A stretch of DNA of 64,000 bases from Fistularia commersonii (GCA_037954325.1 JBBMNZ010000027.1:5576001-5640000); one strand, 5' to 3'. Positions 24,300 through 38,339 are shown, counted from the stretch's first letter. The notes: generated by a model from the sequence alone, not told the origin. Program-made: numbers and translations.

Positions 24300-27100
24300 T
24301 TTTTGTTTGTTTTTTTTACGCCCGAAGAGCAAATACTGTCTATAAATAAAGTCGAAAAATATTAATATTCACAAAGAAAGTCAAAAAGGAGAAATAGGTG
24401 TCTGACTGGGAGTTGATAAAACCCAGGAAATGTTCGGCTACGGTCGTTGTTTCGGCAAATTTCTATCGAAATTTTTCAGTGTCCCACTCCTGGACGGAAA
24501 ATAAACACAAATATAACGACAACGTGAAACTTCTAACTGTAAGAGTTCCCGAGGAGCTTCAGTGCTTGTCGTTGGATCTGAAGGGAATTTTGTTTACTCC
24601 CAGCAGATGTTTAGATATTCCGAAACTACCTGCGAAGACTCAACTAATAGATCACCACACCTGGAGAAATGGATGGGTGACGTTAATATCAATAAACGCT
24701 AGATGGCAGCAGAAGCCATAAAAGGGAAAGTCCAGTTTGGGCCTAAACTAAAGCAGTAACATTGTCTTTTCCTTGTTCTACAAACGCTCTTATTTTAGGA
24801 GAACCCCTGATATAATCAATTATGCCGAATACTCCACAATCCATTAAAATTCCACATGAAGTAAACTTGCTTCCCTCCTCGTAACAGGACCTCAGTTTTT
24901 ATTCATTGGAAGCTCCTCACAATGCTGGCATATATGTTCAGAACTAATGTCTTGTCATGTAACCTCTACTTGTCTAATAAAGATTTAGAAGAATTTAAAT
25001 GGGTTTATTACCTTCATGACCCTTTCAATACTGATATTTTTCCTAAACATTTGAACTACATTACTCTCAATCTTTTTGTCATGTTTACAATGTTTTATCT
25101 TCACCTCTAATGGGTGGGCACAAATTTACTGTTGTAACACAAGTATATCTTTGTACATCAGGAACCTTTTACGAGCATAAATCTCTTCTCATATATCCTC
25201 ACAGTACCTTGGGACCACAGTACAATTTACAGGCCATGTATGGGTAAAAAGTTTTGTAATGACCTGTCATTTTAGAGAATACTTTGTGATAAAATAGACA
25301 TATTTTCCACCATAACGGTATGGTGACCATGGTAGATAAAGATTCACGTTTTGTGGTACTGTTATAAGATTATTGTTTCGCCTTCTCCATGTAATTGGAC
25401 GTACAATGCCCCATTTGAAACCTCAGCCTCTTTTGGGGAGTGTTTATGTCAGGCAAAGATAGGATACAATTAAACATTATCTATCTGACTACTGGATAGT
25501 GCAACTTGAAGGACTGTGACAAACCCCCTTTTTTTTTTGCATGGTGCCTGGATTCTGTCAAGTCAAGATTAATATACAGGAATGTCTATACAAAGAAAAG
25601 GGGCAAGGGAAATGAATGAGTTCCACATTTAATCTATTGTTAGGTCCGATGATATAACAGTCATATACCACATAACATCACAAGGATGTGATTTAAAATG
25701 TGTCACTATTTGGTTGTACATGCCAAGCCAAATCTGAAAATGAATAAGACTCCTTGCGTCTCACCAAAAAAAAAAAAAATTGCAAAACTAACTATATCAA
25801 AATGATAGTGTGGGGCGCTCATGGCATTTTCACTCGATTAACTAACCACAACACATTAGTATTTAAATCTGGTCCATCTCATATGACAGGCCAGCTCCAT
25901 AACAGTTACTTAGAGGCAGTGAGACAAATTGGAGACCAGAGGGACCATTGACCAAGTTTGTTACACCTATCACTTTTAGACAAAAGGGACTTTTGTTAAA
26001 AGATATGAACAAAGATGTCAAGCTTGGCAACATTCTGTTCAGCCTTGGCAATATTACTTACTATCTGCACTATGTTTCACCTTGCGGGTGGCTGTGATGA
26101 GGCTGTGCTCTGGAGAATGTGTTTTAGGATTTACTCCTTCAGATAAGACCTCGGGATGCTGCTCCCTATGGACAACTGGACAGAGGTGAGTAGTGAGTCT
26201 ACGCAGACCTTTGAAATACAAGAAAAACGAACACATCTGTTCATATGCCCTTTTTATCATTGCAGTATTTTAAAAGCATTTTTATAGATCCAATGATCTT
26301 TTTTTGTTTTTTCACAGGCCAAGCACTAACATACTGCCAAATTCACTTTTTTGTTTCAAAGGTGACGCAGGGTAGGAATCAAAATAGTGCAATGTCAGTA
26401 GTCTGCACTTCGTCAGCTTGTGCTGATTTCATCACAACCCCAGAGCAAGAGAAGTTCAGCAGACCCTTTTTAACACCTAATGCCTGGGTCATATATCATT
26501 AGTTACCATCTTAATGATCCAGAGCAGTGCTTCACCATACTTTTGGTACAGGCAAATGCAAGTTTAAGTTGTTTTCTAGTTTCCACACAAATCAGGAGTT
26601 GAGTGATTTGCGTGTACTACAGCTGGACAGAATCTATCAACCAAGTGGACAGTTTCAAATGTGCCCAGGCAGTGAATCATCTGACACCACAAGCACCAAG
26701 TGTTGATATTACAGTCATACAGGGATGACCTTAACAGATAAGTTCACATTAAGTTCCCATTGCCATTGTCACTTCCCAGACAAGTGAGCTCTTTGTTACA
26801 GCTCATTTCTCAATCAAAGTCAAAAGTTCATCTGATACTAGCAGGCTGTCCATTTATCAAAACCAGATGTAGAGATGCAAGTGGAGTCAGTAAATGAAAT
26901 AGACATAGAAAAAAATGAAAAGATGTGGGTATTCAGAGAACAAGTAGTTTGGAGAGAATGACTATATTGTTCAACACTACACTTTTGGCTGTTTGATAGG
27001 TCCAGAACAAGTTGTGTTAGTGTTATGCGGAATGTATTATGTTGATTAAACCCAAAACAAACTCTTGCACACTTTTATATTTAAACAGACAGACATAATT
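24300..27100. other. Spacer between prrg4 and eif3m
   Basis: The first about 150 bases are the prrg4 promoter region. AT-rich sequence follows with no coding feature I can support. GCTAGATGGCAGCAG near 24698 is a partial CTCF-like match (12 of 14). In human this interval contains CCDC73; no coiled-coil coding exon was seen here on either strand. Confidence 0.6.
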
Positions 27101-27121
27101 AATGGTAATATCCACTGTTGT

Positions 27122-27127
27122 TTTATT
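27122..27127 (-). terminator. eif3m poly(A) signal
   Basis: AATAAA on the minus strand about 100 bases after the eif3m stop codon. It would give a short 3'UTR, usual for a housekeeping translation factor. Confidence 0.6.
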
Positions 27128-27222
27128 GGAGGAATATAAAAACTGATTATTTCAGTTGAGGAATTTGGAGGGTAGAAGATGGTAAAGGGTCAGGTGGTCT
27201 GGCCAGTCATGTTCACGTGGAA

Positions 27223-30200
27223 TTAAGCGGAAGGTGACAGGGCTGATAGGCTGGTCTTGACAGTGGCTAGATTGCCTTTCCAAGAGCTGAGGCTGTCATA
27301 CAGCTGCTGCCACTGCTGCTTGCCAAAGGTTCGGTGTGTGCTGTGGCTGATTGAGTGGAAAATAACACAGAGAATGTTAAATTGACAAAATAATACAGGC
27401 AGAAGTCAAGAATAAATAACCTACAAAAACATGGTCATTTGAAATCTACAGCGCATCAATTATATTCTTTAGCAGAAACTTCTAGGTCCAAACCATATCG
27501 AAGAAGAGCCATAAAACATTTTACATTTTTCAGCAGAGCTGAACAGGCCAGAACCTGACATTTTGTAAAAAGACTGACCGCAGACAATTCTTTTGCACAG
27601 ATTTAGGAAAACAAGAATTACGATACCATTTTATTCCTGGAGCACGTTATTAGAGACCCAATAATTCACTGAATTAGGATGGATTTGACAGGGCTACAGA
27701 AAAAAGCTAAGGGATGTCATTATCAGGGCTTAAAAAAATACAAACAAACACTACTGTCTTATTAAGTAAACTATTCTAACAATCACATTAGCAATTAATA
27801 TGATATGCTAAAGGACAAGTGCATTATTTTAGTGGTCTCAAAATGTTTATTATCGAGTCAGGTGAAGCAGGGTGTCCATCAATGCTTAAGGGTGTGTAAT
27901 TGAGGCTAAAGCGATCCACTAACATATGGCAGCTGGACAGGGTATCTTTTGTGGTGGCTTGGAATGGTATCAAACATATTCTAATCTAATATAGACACGT
28001 TAAACAATTAAATATGAAAGTTTGACAACATAGTTACCTCACAACAACTTTTCGTTGTGTCTGGTCAATTTTGCAGTAAACCATCTTGGTCCGAACAGCT
28101 ATAAAAAAAAGGACACCGAACAAAAGCATTAGAAGAAAAAAAAAAAAAAGTAAAAGCACCAACAACAAGCACCAAATGATCATCTGACATCAACGTTTTA
28201 AGAATCTACATGCAAAATTGTAGAGGATGCAAATCCCTGTTACTCAGCACTAAAATGCTATTCTTGATCATGTGCCATCGCAGTTAGTAAAATCCTACGG
28301 ATGATTTCTGATCACTGCATTCCACTTCAAGAAATAGACAAAAACTGTGACACTGAATACAAGTAAACCGATTACAAATTGAGAGTACCGTACATGCAAA
28401 AGCGGACACTATTCAATGTTTTTGTTTTAACTGCCTCGCTGTGAGAGGCGGGACATTTAATAAGGGTGGACTGCTGCAATTTAATTGACATGAAATGCTT
28501 CTACCGTCAATGACAAAAGCCTCGACATCATCAGCTCCAATCTGCAGCTCCTGCTGCATGTTGTCAAAGGAAATCTCCTTGAATTCTGCAGCCATGCCCA
28601 TGAATGTCAACAGGCGCATCTTGGCCATGTTTTGCTCATGAGACAGGCCTGTGGAACAGTAAAAAACAGTCATGGTCCATTACTCCTGACTTTGGGAGTT
28701 TCCCAGTGATTACTGATTCTACAGTTATGGACCTGTAGGCAGGGAATCTACTTATTAACCAAAACACCACTCTGCATTTTCTGTTTGGAGAGTCCATCCT
28801 ACACACACACTTGTAATTACAACTAATCATCCAGTAGTGAGAAAAGGCACACTGCTCACACACACACATTCCAGTTTTCTGTCAACAGATAACTATCAGA
28901 GTGCAGGAAATTGGCATAACCTTTATGAGTGAGACCAGTGTAAAGCAACTTCTAAAGTGTAATGCGGTGGCTAAGGCAATTTTTTGGATGTGGTCGAAAA
29001 TAGAAAATTAAATAAAATAAGAACTATCAAAATCATTGTCTCCCCCTAAACTACAACTTGCTGCTGTGCAATAAAAATTTTATCTGCTTTGAAACAAATG
29101 AAAGGCCTTTTACTTTAATGCTTGTAAAAGAAATCCAAGCAGAACTGCTTTGGAACACTGTTGCAAGAGATGTAGTTCAAGTTGGAAAAACACACATTCA
29201 GTAAAGCCCAAGGCCAGCAAATCTGTCATCTCTCCCCTCTCCCTTAAAAGCAGAGCATTATGTAAAAAAACAGTAAATCAAAATTATTTATAAAGCCCTT
29301 TTGTTTGTGTCTTCAAACAGAATAATTTAACTCCTACTTCAAGCTATATACTTACCAAGAGAATCAATGAAGTCCTTGTTACTTTGGTAAAATTTCACAT
29401 ATGCTGCCAGTTTTGCACTCACAAAGATTGTTAATAGCTATGGAAACAAAGGAAGGAAGGAGCAAAGCTGTGAAACTTGTATCCACGGATACACTGGAGA
29501 GAACATTCTTACTGACAGGATAAAGTTAATATTTTAGTCATTTTTCTAATTATGCGTTTCCTTTAAGTAATTGACAACATTTCTAAACCCATCAATTACA
29601 TTGCATAGAGGTTGTCAGACGACTGAGCTTGATGGATACTAGCCGAAATCAACATGCATAAACTTAACTGAGTAGACTGTCAACTGCAAAGAAAAAAAAC
29701 GCGGGCAATCTGACCATCCTGAGGCACTCACATCATGGATGAGTTCTCCCTCCAGAAAACGAACTGGTTTTAAGGTTAGCAGGTGGTCAAAGAGGAAGGT
29801 GTTGGGATCTTTGAGAGCACGAACAATACATCTGTAGAGGAAAATTCAAATATATAAAGGGTGTGCAGTAAATCAAGGTTGAATTATGAAAAACAAAACT
29901 CAAAAAATAAACAAAAAAAAACACAAGAGCTTCAGGTTTACCTGTGGGCATCAACACGTGCTTGTGAAGCATTGTCTTCTGTGTAACTCCCCAACAACTC
30001 CACCATCACTTTTGCTGCAGGCTCACTGCAAATATTTATAGCTTTATTTGTAATACAAGTGAAAGACCACAGGCTAACATCCACAGGCTAACTATAGAAC
30101 CATTATTTCAAATTAATGAACAGAATTAGAACTTTTGTTCATATCATATTAAACAAATTAAGGTTTAATTAAAAGAAATAATCACCCAAAGTTTTCAACT

Positions 30201-32617
30201 TAAAATTGCATTGTAAAACTGAGAAAAATCTATCTCTATTGATGAGGGCTGCGACATTTCAGCAATTATATAAGACTTGACTGAGCATTTACTTACCTTT
30301 TTTTACAGTCCACCAGAGCTTCGTATACAAGCCTCAAAAGAGTGTGCTTTTTCTCTGTGTTCAGGTTCCAGTCAGTAATCCACTTTCGGACCTGTTCCGA
30401 TGGACATGTGCATTTAAGTGAAATTGAAAAGAAAAAAAACAATGCTCTATTGAGGAAAAAAAAGGATTCTGTGGATAAATATAGACAGGTTTTTACTTTG
30501 CCAACATATACCTGATCAAGGTCCGTTGGGATGAAGGCAATGGCATTACAGGTCGCTGCCACCTTAATGAGGCTACAGAAGACAGTGTATCTTACTGGTG
30601 TATTCTCATCCATGCCATGGAACAGGTTACTCAGCCTGTAACAAAAAAGGAAATGTTTTTTATTTGTTCAGTTCAAGATAGAGATTATATTTGCAGTTAA
30701 CGCAGACCAATCAGTAAATACAAAGCTCTTGTTTTTAAAAATAGTTTTTTGGTGCTATGGCTCCAAATTTCCTCTACATGTACTTTTGGAAAATCTAAAT
30801 AAAATCATGTTAACATGTTAACATGTAACATGTTAGCATGTTATCATGCTGAAGTGATTGCTTTACCAAAAGTGTAAAATAACCCAGCAGTAACCTACTT
30901 AACATCAGAACAGCTGGAATTGTTAGTCTTATGACTTTTAAAGAAATTAAAAAAGAGAAGATTCTTTGAATGAGTTCAGGGGCAAATGGGAACTTACAAC
31001 TGCATCCTGAGAGAGGGTCTCTCTCCTTCACGGAATTTGACCAGTTTCTCACAAAGACTCTCAATGAGAGTTTCTTGCTTCTCTGTCTCCAGGATCAACA
31101 GTAGGGACACAATACTGTTCATCACACTTTCTACATCTACAGAGGGATACAGAAAAGGGCAGCATTAATACATTTATGCAGCAGTAGATATATTCAATTG
31201 AAACATAGACCTTGATGGGAAACAATTTCATATTTCCATTATTAAATGTGCTGTGAGGATAATTTGTTTTAGCATATTGTGTGTGAACACAGGATTGCTT
31301 GAATAAATGTAACATATATTAATAACTTGATGAATATTTAGATTTAGAGTTTATTTTACAAAATTAGACAGCTAAATTCCGAATGAATGGTTGTTTTCCA
31401 CGGCAAACAAATCATTTTGTCAGTGATCAGATAATAAGCATCCCCCGACAGAGTAACAGCCATAAGCCCATCATCACACCTGTGCCAAATGAATAAACAG
31501 CATTTTTAAAATAAAGCTGACTTCAAAATTTCATTACAACATGAAACAAATAGCAAGGACACTAAAATATGACCAAAATCTCAATACAGAACATGTATAA
31601 TATTATATATCTATATGTTGTATACTATTACATAGCATTACAACAGTTGCATACATTTTTGAGAAAATGTAGAGTACCTGAAAACTGCATTGAAGAAAAT
31701 ACTGATATACGACAATGAAATGCAGCGGTGAGACATTGACAATAGAGCACAAGGACTCCAAACCTGTCCAATAAAATAAAAATTCTGATATACTTGGGTT
31801 GAGTAGACATGTTACTGTGAAGTTGCTAAATTATTAATACCATATATAATCTACCTGTAGCACACAGAATGTAATTTTGGACAATGCAATAGTATCTGCA
31901 AACAATTTATTGCTTGTTGCTGGCACTGTATGAAAAACAAATGAAATAAATCATTACCTTTATCATCATCCTTGAGGCAAACGTCACACGCTTCGATGAT
32001 CTGTGCCAGATCTACATGGAGTCCACCCTCAGAGTTCTCCTCGGAGATATCTGCTCCTTTGGACTTGATGTAGGCCCTCAGCTCTGACGCCTGTACACAA
32101 AAATAATTTCGCAAAAAGTACAATGTATTTTATTGCGCAATGACATTTAAATACAATGCAAACATGTATCTGTAATCCCCTGCTTTTGTATCAAGAAAAC
32201 GACCTTTAATTGTACCAGTTAACCAGTATGTTGACCAAAATACTATTAACCCAAGCACTTAGTGCTGTTAATCTTAGCTGTCTGCTTAGTAAGTAAAGTT
32301 TGCGTTGATTGACAGCGTTAGCTGTAAATACAACAGTCTGAACACAAAGAGATGCTATAATCCAATATCATAGATTTGGGGATAATGTTTACAGGCGTGT
32401 ATGTTTTCCCATACACCCCTGCTAAATTAGCTAACAAACGGCACGTAATGGTACCTCCATGAAGCGACTAGCATTTGTGCTAGCTAACGTGCTAATGTAT
32501 GTGGATGATCTGATTCGCTTAGCGAGTCGTTCCGATAAGATCGGAACAACGTGGCGTCTGAAATATAAGACGTACCTGGTCCTCTTCCGTTATGTCGATG
32601 AATGCCGGTACACTCAT
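27223..32617 (-). CDS. eif3m: Eukaryotic translation initiation factor 3 subunit M
   Basis: Eleven coding exons: 32576-32617, 31958-32090, 30998-31136, 30512-30635, 30297-30391, 29942-30025, 29732-29831, 29356-29437, 28505-28648, 28038-28098 and 27223-27346. Total 1128 nt, 375 aa (human 374). All junctions are GT-AG and phases close. Starts MSVPAFIDITEEDQ. The conserved blocks include GADISEENSEGGLHVDLAQI, RKWITDWNLNTEKKHTLLRL and SHEQNMAKMRLLTFMGMA. The PCI domain covers the C-terminal half and ends near HSTHRTFGKQQWQQLYDSL. The protein is a core subunit of the cytoplasmic eIF3 complex, which recruits the 40S subunit to mRNA. Very strongly conserved; no broken exon. Confidence 0.98.
30807..30850. 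repeat. Short tandem CATGTTA(A/G)C repeat
   Basis: Four to five imperfect copies of CATGTTAAC-like units in the eif3m intron between 30635 and 30998. The unit is nearly palindromic (GTTAAC, CATG), so the run can fold on itself. Confidence 0.8.
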
Positions 32618-32730
32618 TTTCGGTGACTATGTGAGCCTAGACGACGAAATCCACGCTCCCACCACTGCGGAGACCCGAGCGGAAAAGAACAGGCAATATC
32701 GCCGGCGAAACACTTGCTGTTCCGGTTCAT
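32618..32730 (-). promoter_or_regulatory. eif3m 5'UTR and promoter with a possible TOP start
   Basis: CpG-containing, TATA-less sequence directly upstream of the eif3m ATG. On the minus strand the run TTCTTTTCC (32689-32681), about 70 bases before the ATG, resembles a 5' terminal oligopyrimidine start. An ETS-like TTCCGG lies a little upstream. Confidence 0.4.
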
Positions 32731-35165
32731 GCAGTTAAAGGCATAGTCGACTAGTTGCGATACCAGCCTCACCTCTTTGCACACCGATTGTACAATGAAT
32801 TATTCTGATTCCCTTAAAATACCTGAAAAAATGTTCCTTTTGATCCAATGCATAAATGAATTAAATGCCTTAACTTTATACAATCCTCCCATCAGATGTG
32901 AGACAACCTCCTAAATCTTCTCATTCATTACTTCCTATAGCCTATATTTTATATCAATCCCCTCTTTGGGGGGATTAACCCTGCATCACTAAGGTGATAG
33001 TAAGAGCGGTGAACCTGGAGGTTATCTTCAGTTGATCTTTGTAGACCACCATACTAGGCCCATCTCAGAGCCTCCAACCCGGAAACATTGAGTCAGTGTC
33101 AGAGGGCAACAATCCCCCACAATGACCCCACTGACCTGTGGATGCACTTGCTGGGCCTCTGTACTTTGTGGGATCCTGCGTATTGTTAAAATGTTAGGTC
33201 ACTGGGTGATCGAGGTGAAGAGAGTAAGTGGTGCATTAGTTCACCCTTAAACTCAGGAGTCGGGTTTCCAATATTCGAAGTGTTTGAGCAGGCGATGTCC
33301 AGGGGTGAGGATACTGCGGGGTGCTTTCCATTTCCCTAAGGCTCCATGACTTGCACTTCTTGTTGTTTTTTTCACATTTCATTTTTGCTACTCTTTTTTT
33401 TTGAACCGCAAAAATATGTCATGTCAAAGTCAAAATTCCCCAGCGATCTGGTGTTTTTAGCAGTTACAGCCAGGGATCTGTTACATTCTACAGGATACAC
33501 ACCATAAAATAGTATGCTGTGAGGGAATGGCTGATGGAGTGTTTCACTGTGGTGTTCCTATGATGCTTCATTCTGTAGGGAAGGGAAATGCCTGGTACCA
33601 AATCTCACCCTCGCTCTCTCCCTGCCCTTGTATGCTGTCATTGCAAGGAATTTATAGTTGCTTCCTCACAAGTGTGCTTGTGTAACTCTGGGGTTTTCAT
33701 TATCTGATTAACAGCTGTTGTCAAGTGCCTGGTGTATTTCAAGTCCAGAGTAAGAGTTTGGGGGGCTTTGAAGTTCCAGGTGCACATGAGACATGTTTTA
33801 GTATTCTTTAGAAGGTCTTTAAAATGCCACTCTGTGTTATAATGCCTTGTAGCCTTTTCAATATACAGGTCAAAATGCTCTATAATGAAATGGATATTAG
33901 ACTTCTACAGTGTATATTAATGACACTGATCACAGGACAATTATCTGATTGCTAGAATTCTGTTGTAATTTTTTCAAATTTAATTTTTAATCTAACCTTT
34001 GCAAACTTGATAAAAATGATCTTCAGATACATATTAAATACCGAATAATATATCAGACTCATATCCCTGTATATGTTGGTCCATCTGCGCCAAGTTGAAA
34101 ACTTAAAAGCAGCTTTTTATGTGTACCCTATATGATAAACTTGTCTGCTACATGCACATTCCTTGGAGACACGCAGCTGGCCACCAACCATATTTGGATG
34201 ACAAAGACAAATGCACAGTGTGACCAAGATTTAATGTAAAGAAAATACATAATTACCAACCATTTGACTCAGAATACTGACAACAATCTGCTTCCTTGGC
34301 CCAGAAAAATATACAGGCACAAAATGGGGATATATTAAACTTATTCTATCACTGATGTTATGTTGGTATCTCACTTTAGCATCTCATCAAAAATGGGTCT
34401 AGACTTAGATATTTCAATCATTTTTCCACAACAAACTTGGTGACATTAGGGAGTGTGGATGTTATGGGATTCTGTATGGAATTTTATTTTAGCGGAAAAC
34501 TCAAATACTGCCCAAATACTCATGTATATATAGGATGATGCAATACACAATAATATTGAGTGTGTTATTATGAGTAATGACAGTTTTTTTTTTTTTTAAT
34601 TTCTTTATTTTTACGATTGCTTACATTATACAGTGTATATCAAAACTGGTAAATTGATGTGGAGGCACTGGTGATAAGCACATATAGTGCTCAAGCTGTC
34701 AATAACTTATGACTGGTAATGTCTTGACTGGATACATTGTTACATGAAGGTCTGGAATATTTGTTTTAATGAATATGTCTCTTCTGACAACATCCAGGTT
34801 TGTCTGATTAGAAATAGCTTTGCCTAAACTGCTGGCAAATTGCCTGCCCATCCTCCTACAAGATAAATGACTCTGAGCGAGGAGTAAGTTGAGCCCAGGT
34901 GTCTGCACTCTCCCTGTCAGCCAGCCAAGTGGTGAGTGTCCATGTAAACCAGTCTCATGGTCATCATCCAACATGGCTGCCTACCTTCCACCCACTAATT
35001 GTCTGGTTCCCACAGTTCTGCTCACCCTCACAATCTCTGAAAAATCCCCCTGCTCAGGCTCATCTATCAGCCAGTGACCTTGTCAGGATGCGTTGCATGA
35101 GTAACTTCCCTGCCTTCCTAGGTGGAGTGAATAGCTTTTTAATTACTTGACTCAGTTGACTCCCC

Positions 35166-35179
35166 TCCACACACACACT

Positions 35180-35233
<54 letters not shown>
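35166..35233. repeat. (CA)n microsatellite
   Basis: About 68 bases, pure CA after the first ACTCACAT interruption. Intergenic. Confidence 0.95.
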
Positions 35234-35234
<1 letters not shown>

Positions 35235-37433
35235 GGCAAGGAACAAACAAATAAACAATTTAAAAGTAGAGAAACTTAACTTGACCTCCAAACTTAACAG
35301 CTAAATCACGTTAGCTGCAAATGATTGTTGGATCATTTTGCTTGAACTACACTGCCAGTCTTTGCTCTTCTCTCTACAGCAATGAATTAATGTCTCCCTT
35401 TTTCTTATTAAGCCAGCAGAAGGATTTTCATGCAACATTTGGCATGTTAGAATCAGCCAGAATGAATCAGAACCATCTTGCCAAGCTTGCTGTTTAAGCA
35501 ATATACCTGTTTTGCCTAATTTTTATTAAAAATCTGAAAGTGAATTATTGTTTGCATTTTTTTTTGCTTGTAATATTCAAAGGCACATGTAAAAATGTAC
35601 TTTTTACATTTTTAATACTTTGTTCAAAATACACAAATAACAAATAACTTCTTGTCTTGTAGCAAGGAGAGAAAATATTTATGTATTATTGTATCTGTTA
35701 CCTAACCCCCCACCCCCCACCCATCTTAAACCCAACAGCTTCAGCAAGTTTGCAGCTGCACGCAGCACCCAGGGACCCACTCTCTCTCCCTTGACACCCT
35801 CACAGACAAAAGGAGACATGTAACCTCAAAATGGACATGAAATGGCCGAAACTTAGATTCACGACATTCTTGCTGTGTGGCAACAGAGATTACTATCATT
35901 ATAACACCACAAAAATATCCACCACAAAAAAAAAAAACAATCACATCATGGTATAAAGGCCTGTGGCAAGCTTTTAAAGCTGCTCAACCTTTGTGATCAG
36001 TCCTCTACCCCCACCAAGATGATCAATTGGGCATGAGTTGCTGCCTGATTTGGCTTTGAGCGGATTGTTTAACTTTGCGGACCTTCAGAATTTTGTGCTA
36101 AATCCTATGAAATGATTCGGCAAATTTCAAGGAAGATCAAACTAATGATGGTGCTCAAAGAATACCACTGTTATCTTGCCATATCACTTAATGGCCGACT
36201 TCGTATCACAAATAACAACACAGTAATCCGTCAAAGAAGCTTCCACAGAGGGCCCGTTAATCCCCCCTATGTGGAATGTGTGTGCTTTGTTTCAACATTA
36301 TGGCAGAGCAAAACGTCTTCCAGGAATTCCGATGTTTCTGCCTGGATAGAAAGACTCATTGCAGTGGAACTGGGGCTCCGTTCATGTTAGAGCGGTCTCT
36401 TGCTATCAGAATGTGTTTATATTGCACACACTCACAGGCGAGGGGGACGAATAAGTCTTTAAATTGAAGGATACCAAAAAGTTCAAATCAGTTCCATTAA
36501 GGGGTAAATTGCGGAGTAGCGGGCTTTAGAGGCCACATTACACAAATAATCTATTGAAACATTAAAAACTATGAAAACCTCATTAAGAATGTTTCATCAT
36601 TTAATTTTTTTATTACTTTGAGACAATTTCCGACTTATTTAAAAAAGATCCCTTGCAGATTTTGATTAAATGTCTTCCTTTTTTTCCCCAGCTGTTTGAG
36701 TTATCCTTTGTCATATATTTACGTCATTTTCTCATGATTTTGGATTGCATGAAAAACAAACAAACAAGAAAGTACTTGCAAATTACAAAAATGTCCTTCA
36801 ATAATTATCCAAAAACAAAACCTTTTTTCATTTCAAAAGATTCATTTTTTATACTGTGCAACAATTGTGGTCAGAATAACGGATTACATAACCAACACCA
36901 AGGAAATTAGTGAGAAACCATCATCTGTAAAGTAAATTTTTGCAATCTGGGGTCATTTTGCTTATCCATATCACTGAGGAAATCTTTTGGACTCATCCTG
37001 TAGACATTTGCTTGTCTAACCCTCAGTATGGGGCTTGAGGGTATGACAGCAGTAACTGGGAGAGATATCCCAAATATTTTCTGATGACTGCTCACACTCT
37101 GGTCACAGCTGCTAGGGTGTGACAGTGTGGAATACATTGTGGTTTACTGTAAAGCAGTGATAACAGCAAGGCTTGATCTTGACACACACACACACCTGCT
37201 GGGATGAGACATGAGTTATCCAGTAAGCAACAATTCCTTGAGTGTGGTTTGATAAAATAACAGACATGTCCAAGGATTTTTAAATGGAAGTATAAGAATA
37301 ACCTGCTGTTCACTATGACACAATTTCCAATCAAACATCTTGCAGTCTTTAATGACTCATCTCAACTGTCAGGCTGTAACTTCCCACTTCTAACTCAAAA
37401 CTACTACAGCCCAACAAGTGTGATATATACTGT

Positions 37434-37436
37434 ATG

Positions 37437-37477
<41 letters not shown>

Positions 37478-37545
37478 GTGTGTGTGTGTGTGTATATATA
37501 TATGTACCCACTATACAAACACACACACACACACACACACACACT
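37434..37545. repeat. Compound (TA)n-(GT)n-(TA)n-(CA)n microsatellite
   Basis: TA run, then GT, a short TA run, and finally CA. The GT and CA arms are complementary and only about 30 bases apart, so the locus can form a cruciform or hairpin. Open frames across it are artefacts. Confidence 0.95.
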
Positions 37546-37592
37546 AACAGATTTTTTTATTTATAAATATATACTTATAGTATATACCATCA

Positions 37593-37820
<228 letters not shown>

Positions 37821-37945
37821 GTTAATGCTTATAATATCCTTAAAATGCTACTTGGAATAAATCAAACCATACCTAAATCACAGCATTCTGTTAAAAATAT
37901 ATAGTTTAATATTGAATGACCGGAGTTGGGGCTGAGAGTCATTAG

Positions 37946-38339
37946 CAGCCTGACATATTGTTTGACAATAACAGTCATGGAATCTTACCAGCTCCCTTCT
38001 CAGATGGTCTATTCGAAAAGATGGATGGCATGAATATTGAAAAGGGAGCTGAGAGTGAAGTAGCAGAAGAAACTTTAAGTGAAACAAAAAAAGACAATTG
38101 TACATGTGAATCAGAGCAGGAGGAGTGTTGTGTGTCACATGCACCCTGAATTATTCACTCTCCCACATATCTTTACTCTACTTTTATCACAGGATCTGAT
38201 ATTACGCTCTGATATTGAGGAAATATGGGAAAGAATTAAATTAGAATTAGTTATTTTTCAGGAGAGGATAAAAAACACTGGGTTAGTCATTACTGACATG
38301 CCAAAAAAAATCAGTACAAGTTCTTACATAGAGCAGTGA
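37946..38339 (+). other. Two unexplained exon-like open segments
   Basis: Segment A (about 37949-38149) reads, after a CAG acceptor-like site, PDILFDNNSHGILPAPFSDG and continues acidic and Glu-rich to a TGA. Segment B (38193-38339) follows a TTTTATCACAG acceptor-like site and reads DLILRSDIEEIWERIKLELV, then VIFQERIKNTG, to a TGA. The composition looks like protein (charged, helix-like) rather than random AT-rich sequence. I recognise no family, and a donor joining A to B is not clear. They could be exons of an unannotated gene or a decayed gene or transposon. Confidence 0.25.
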
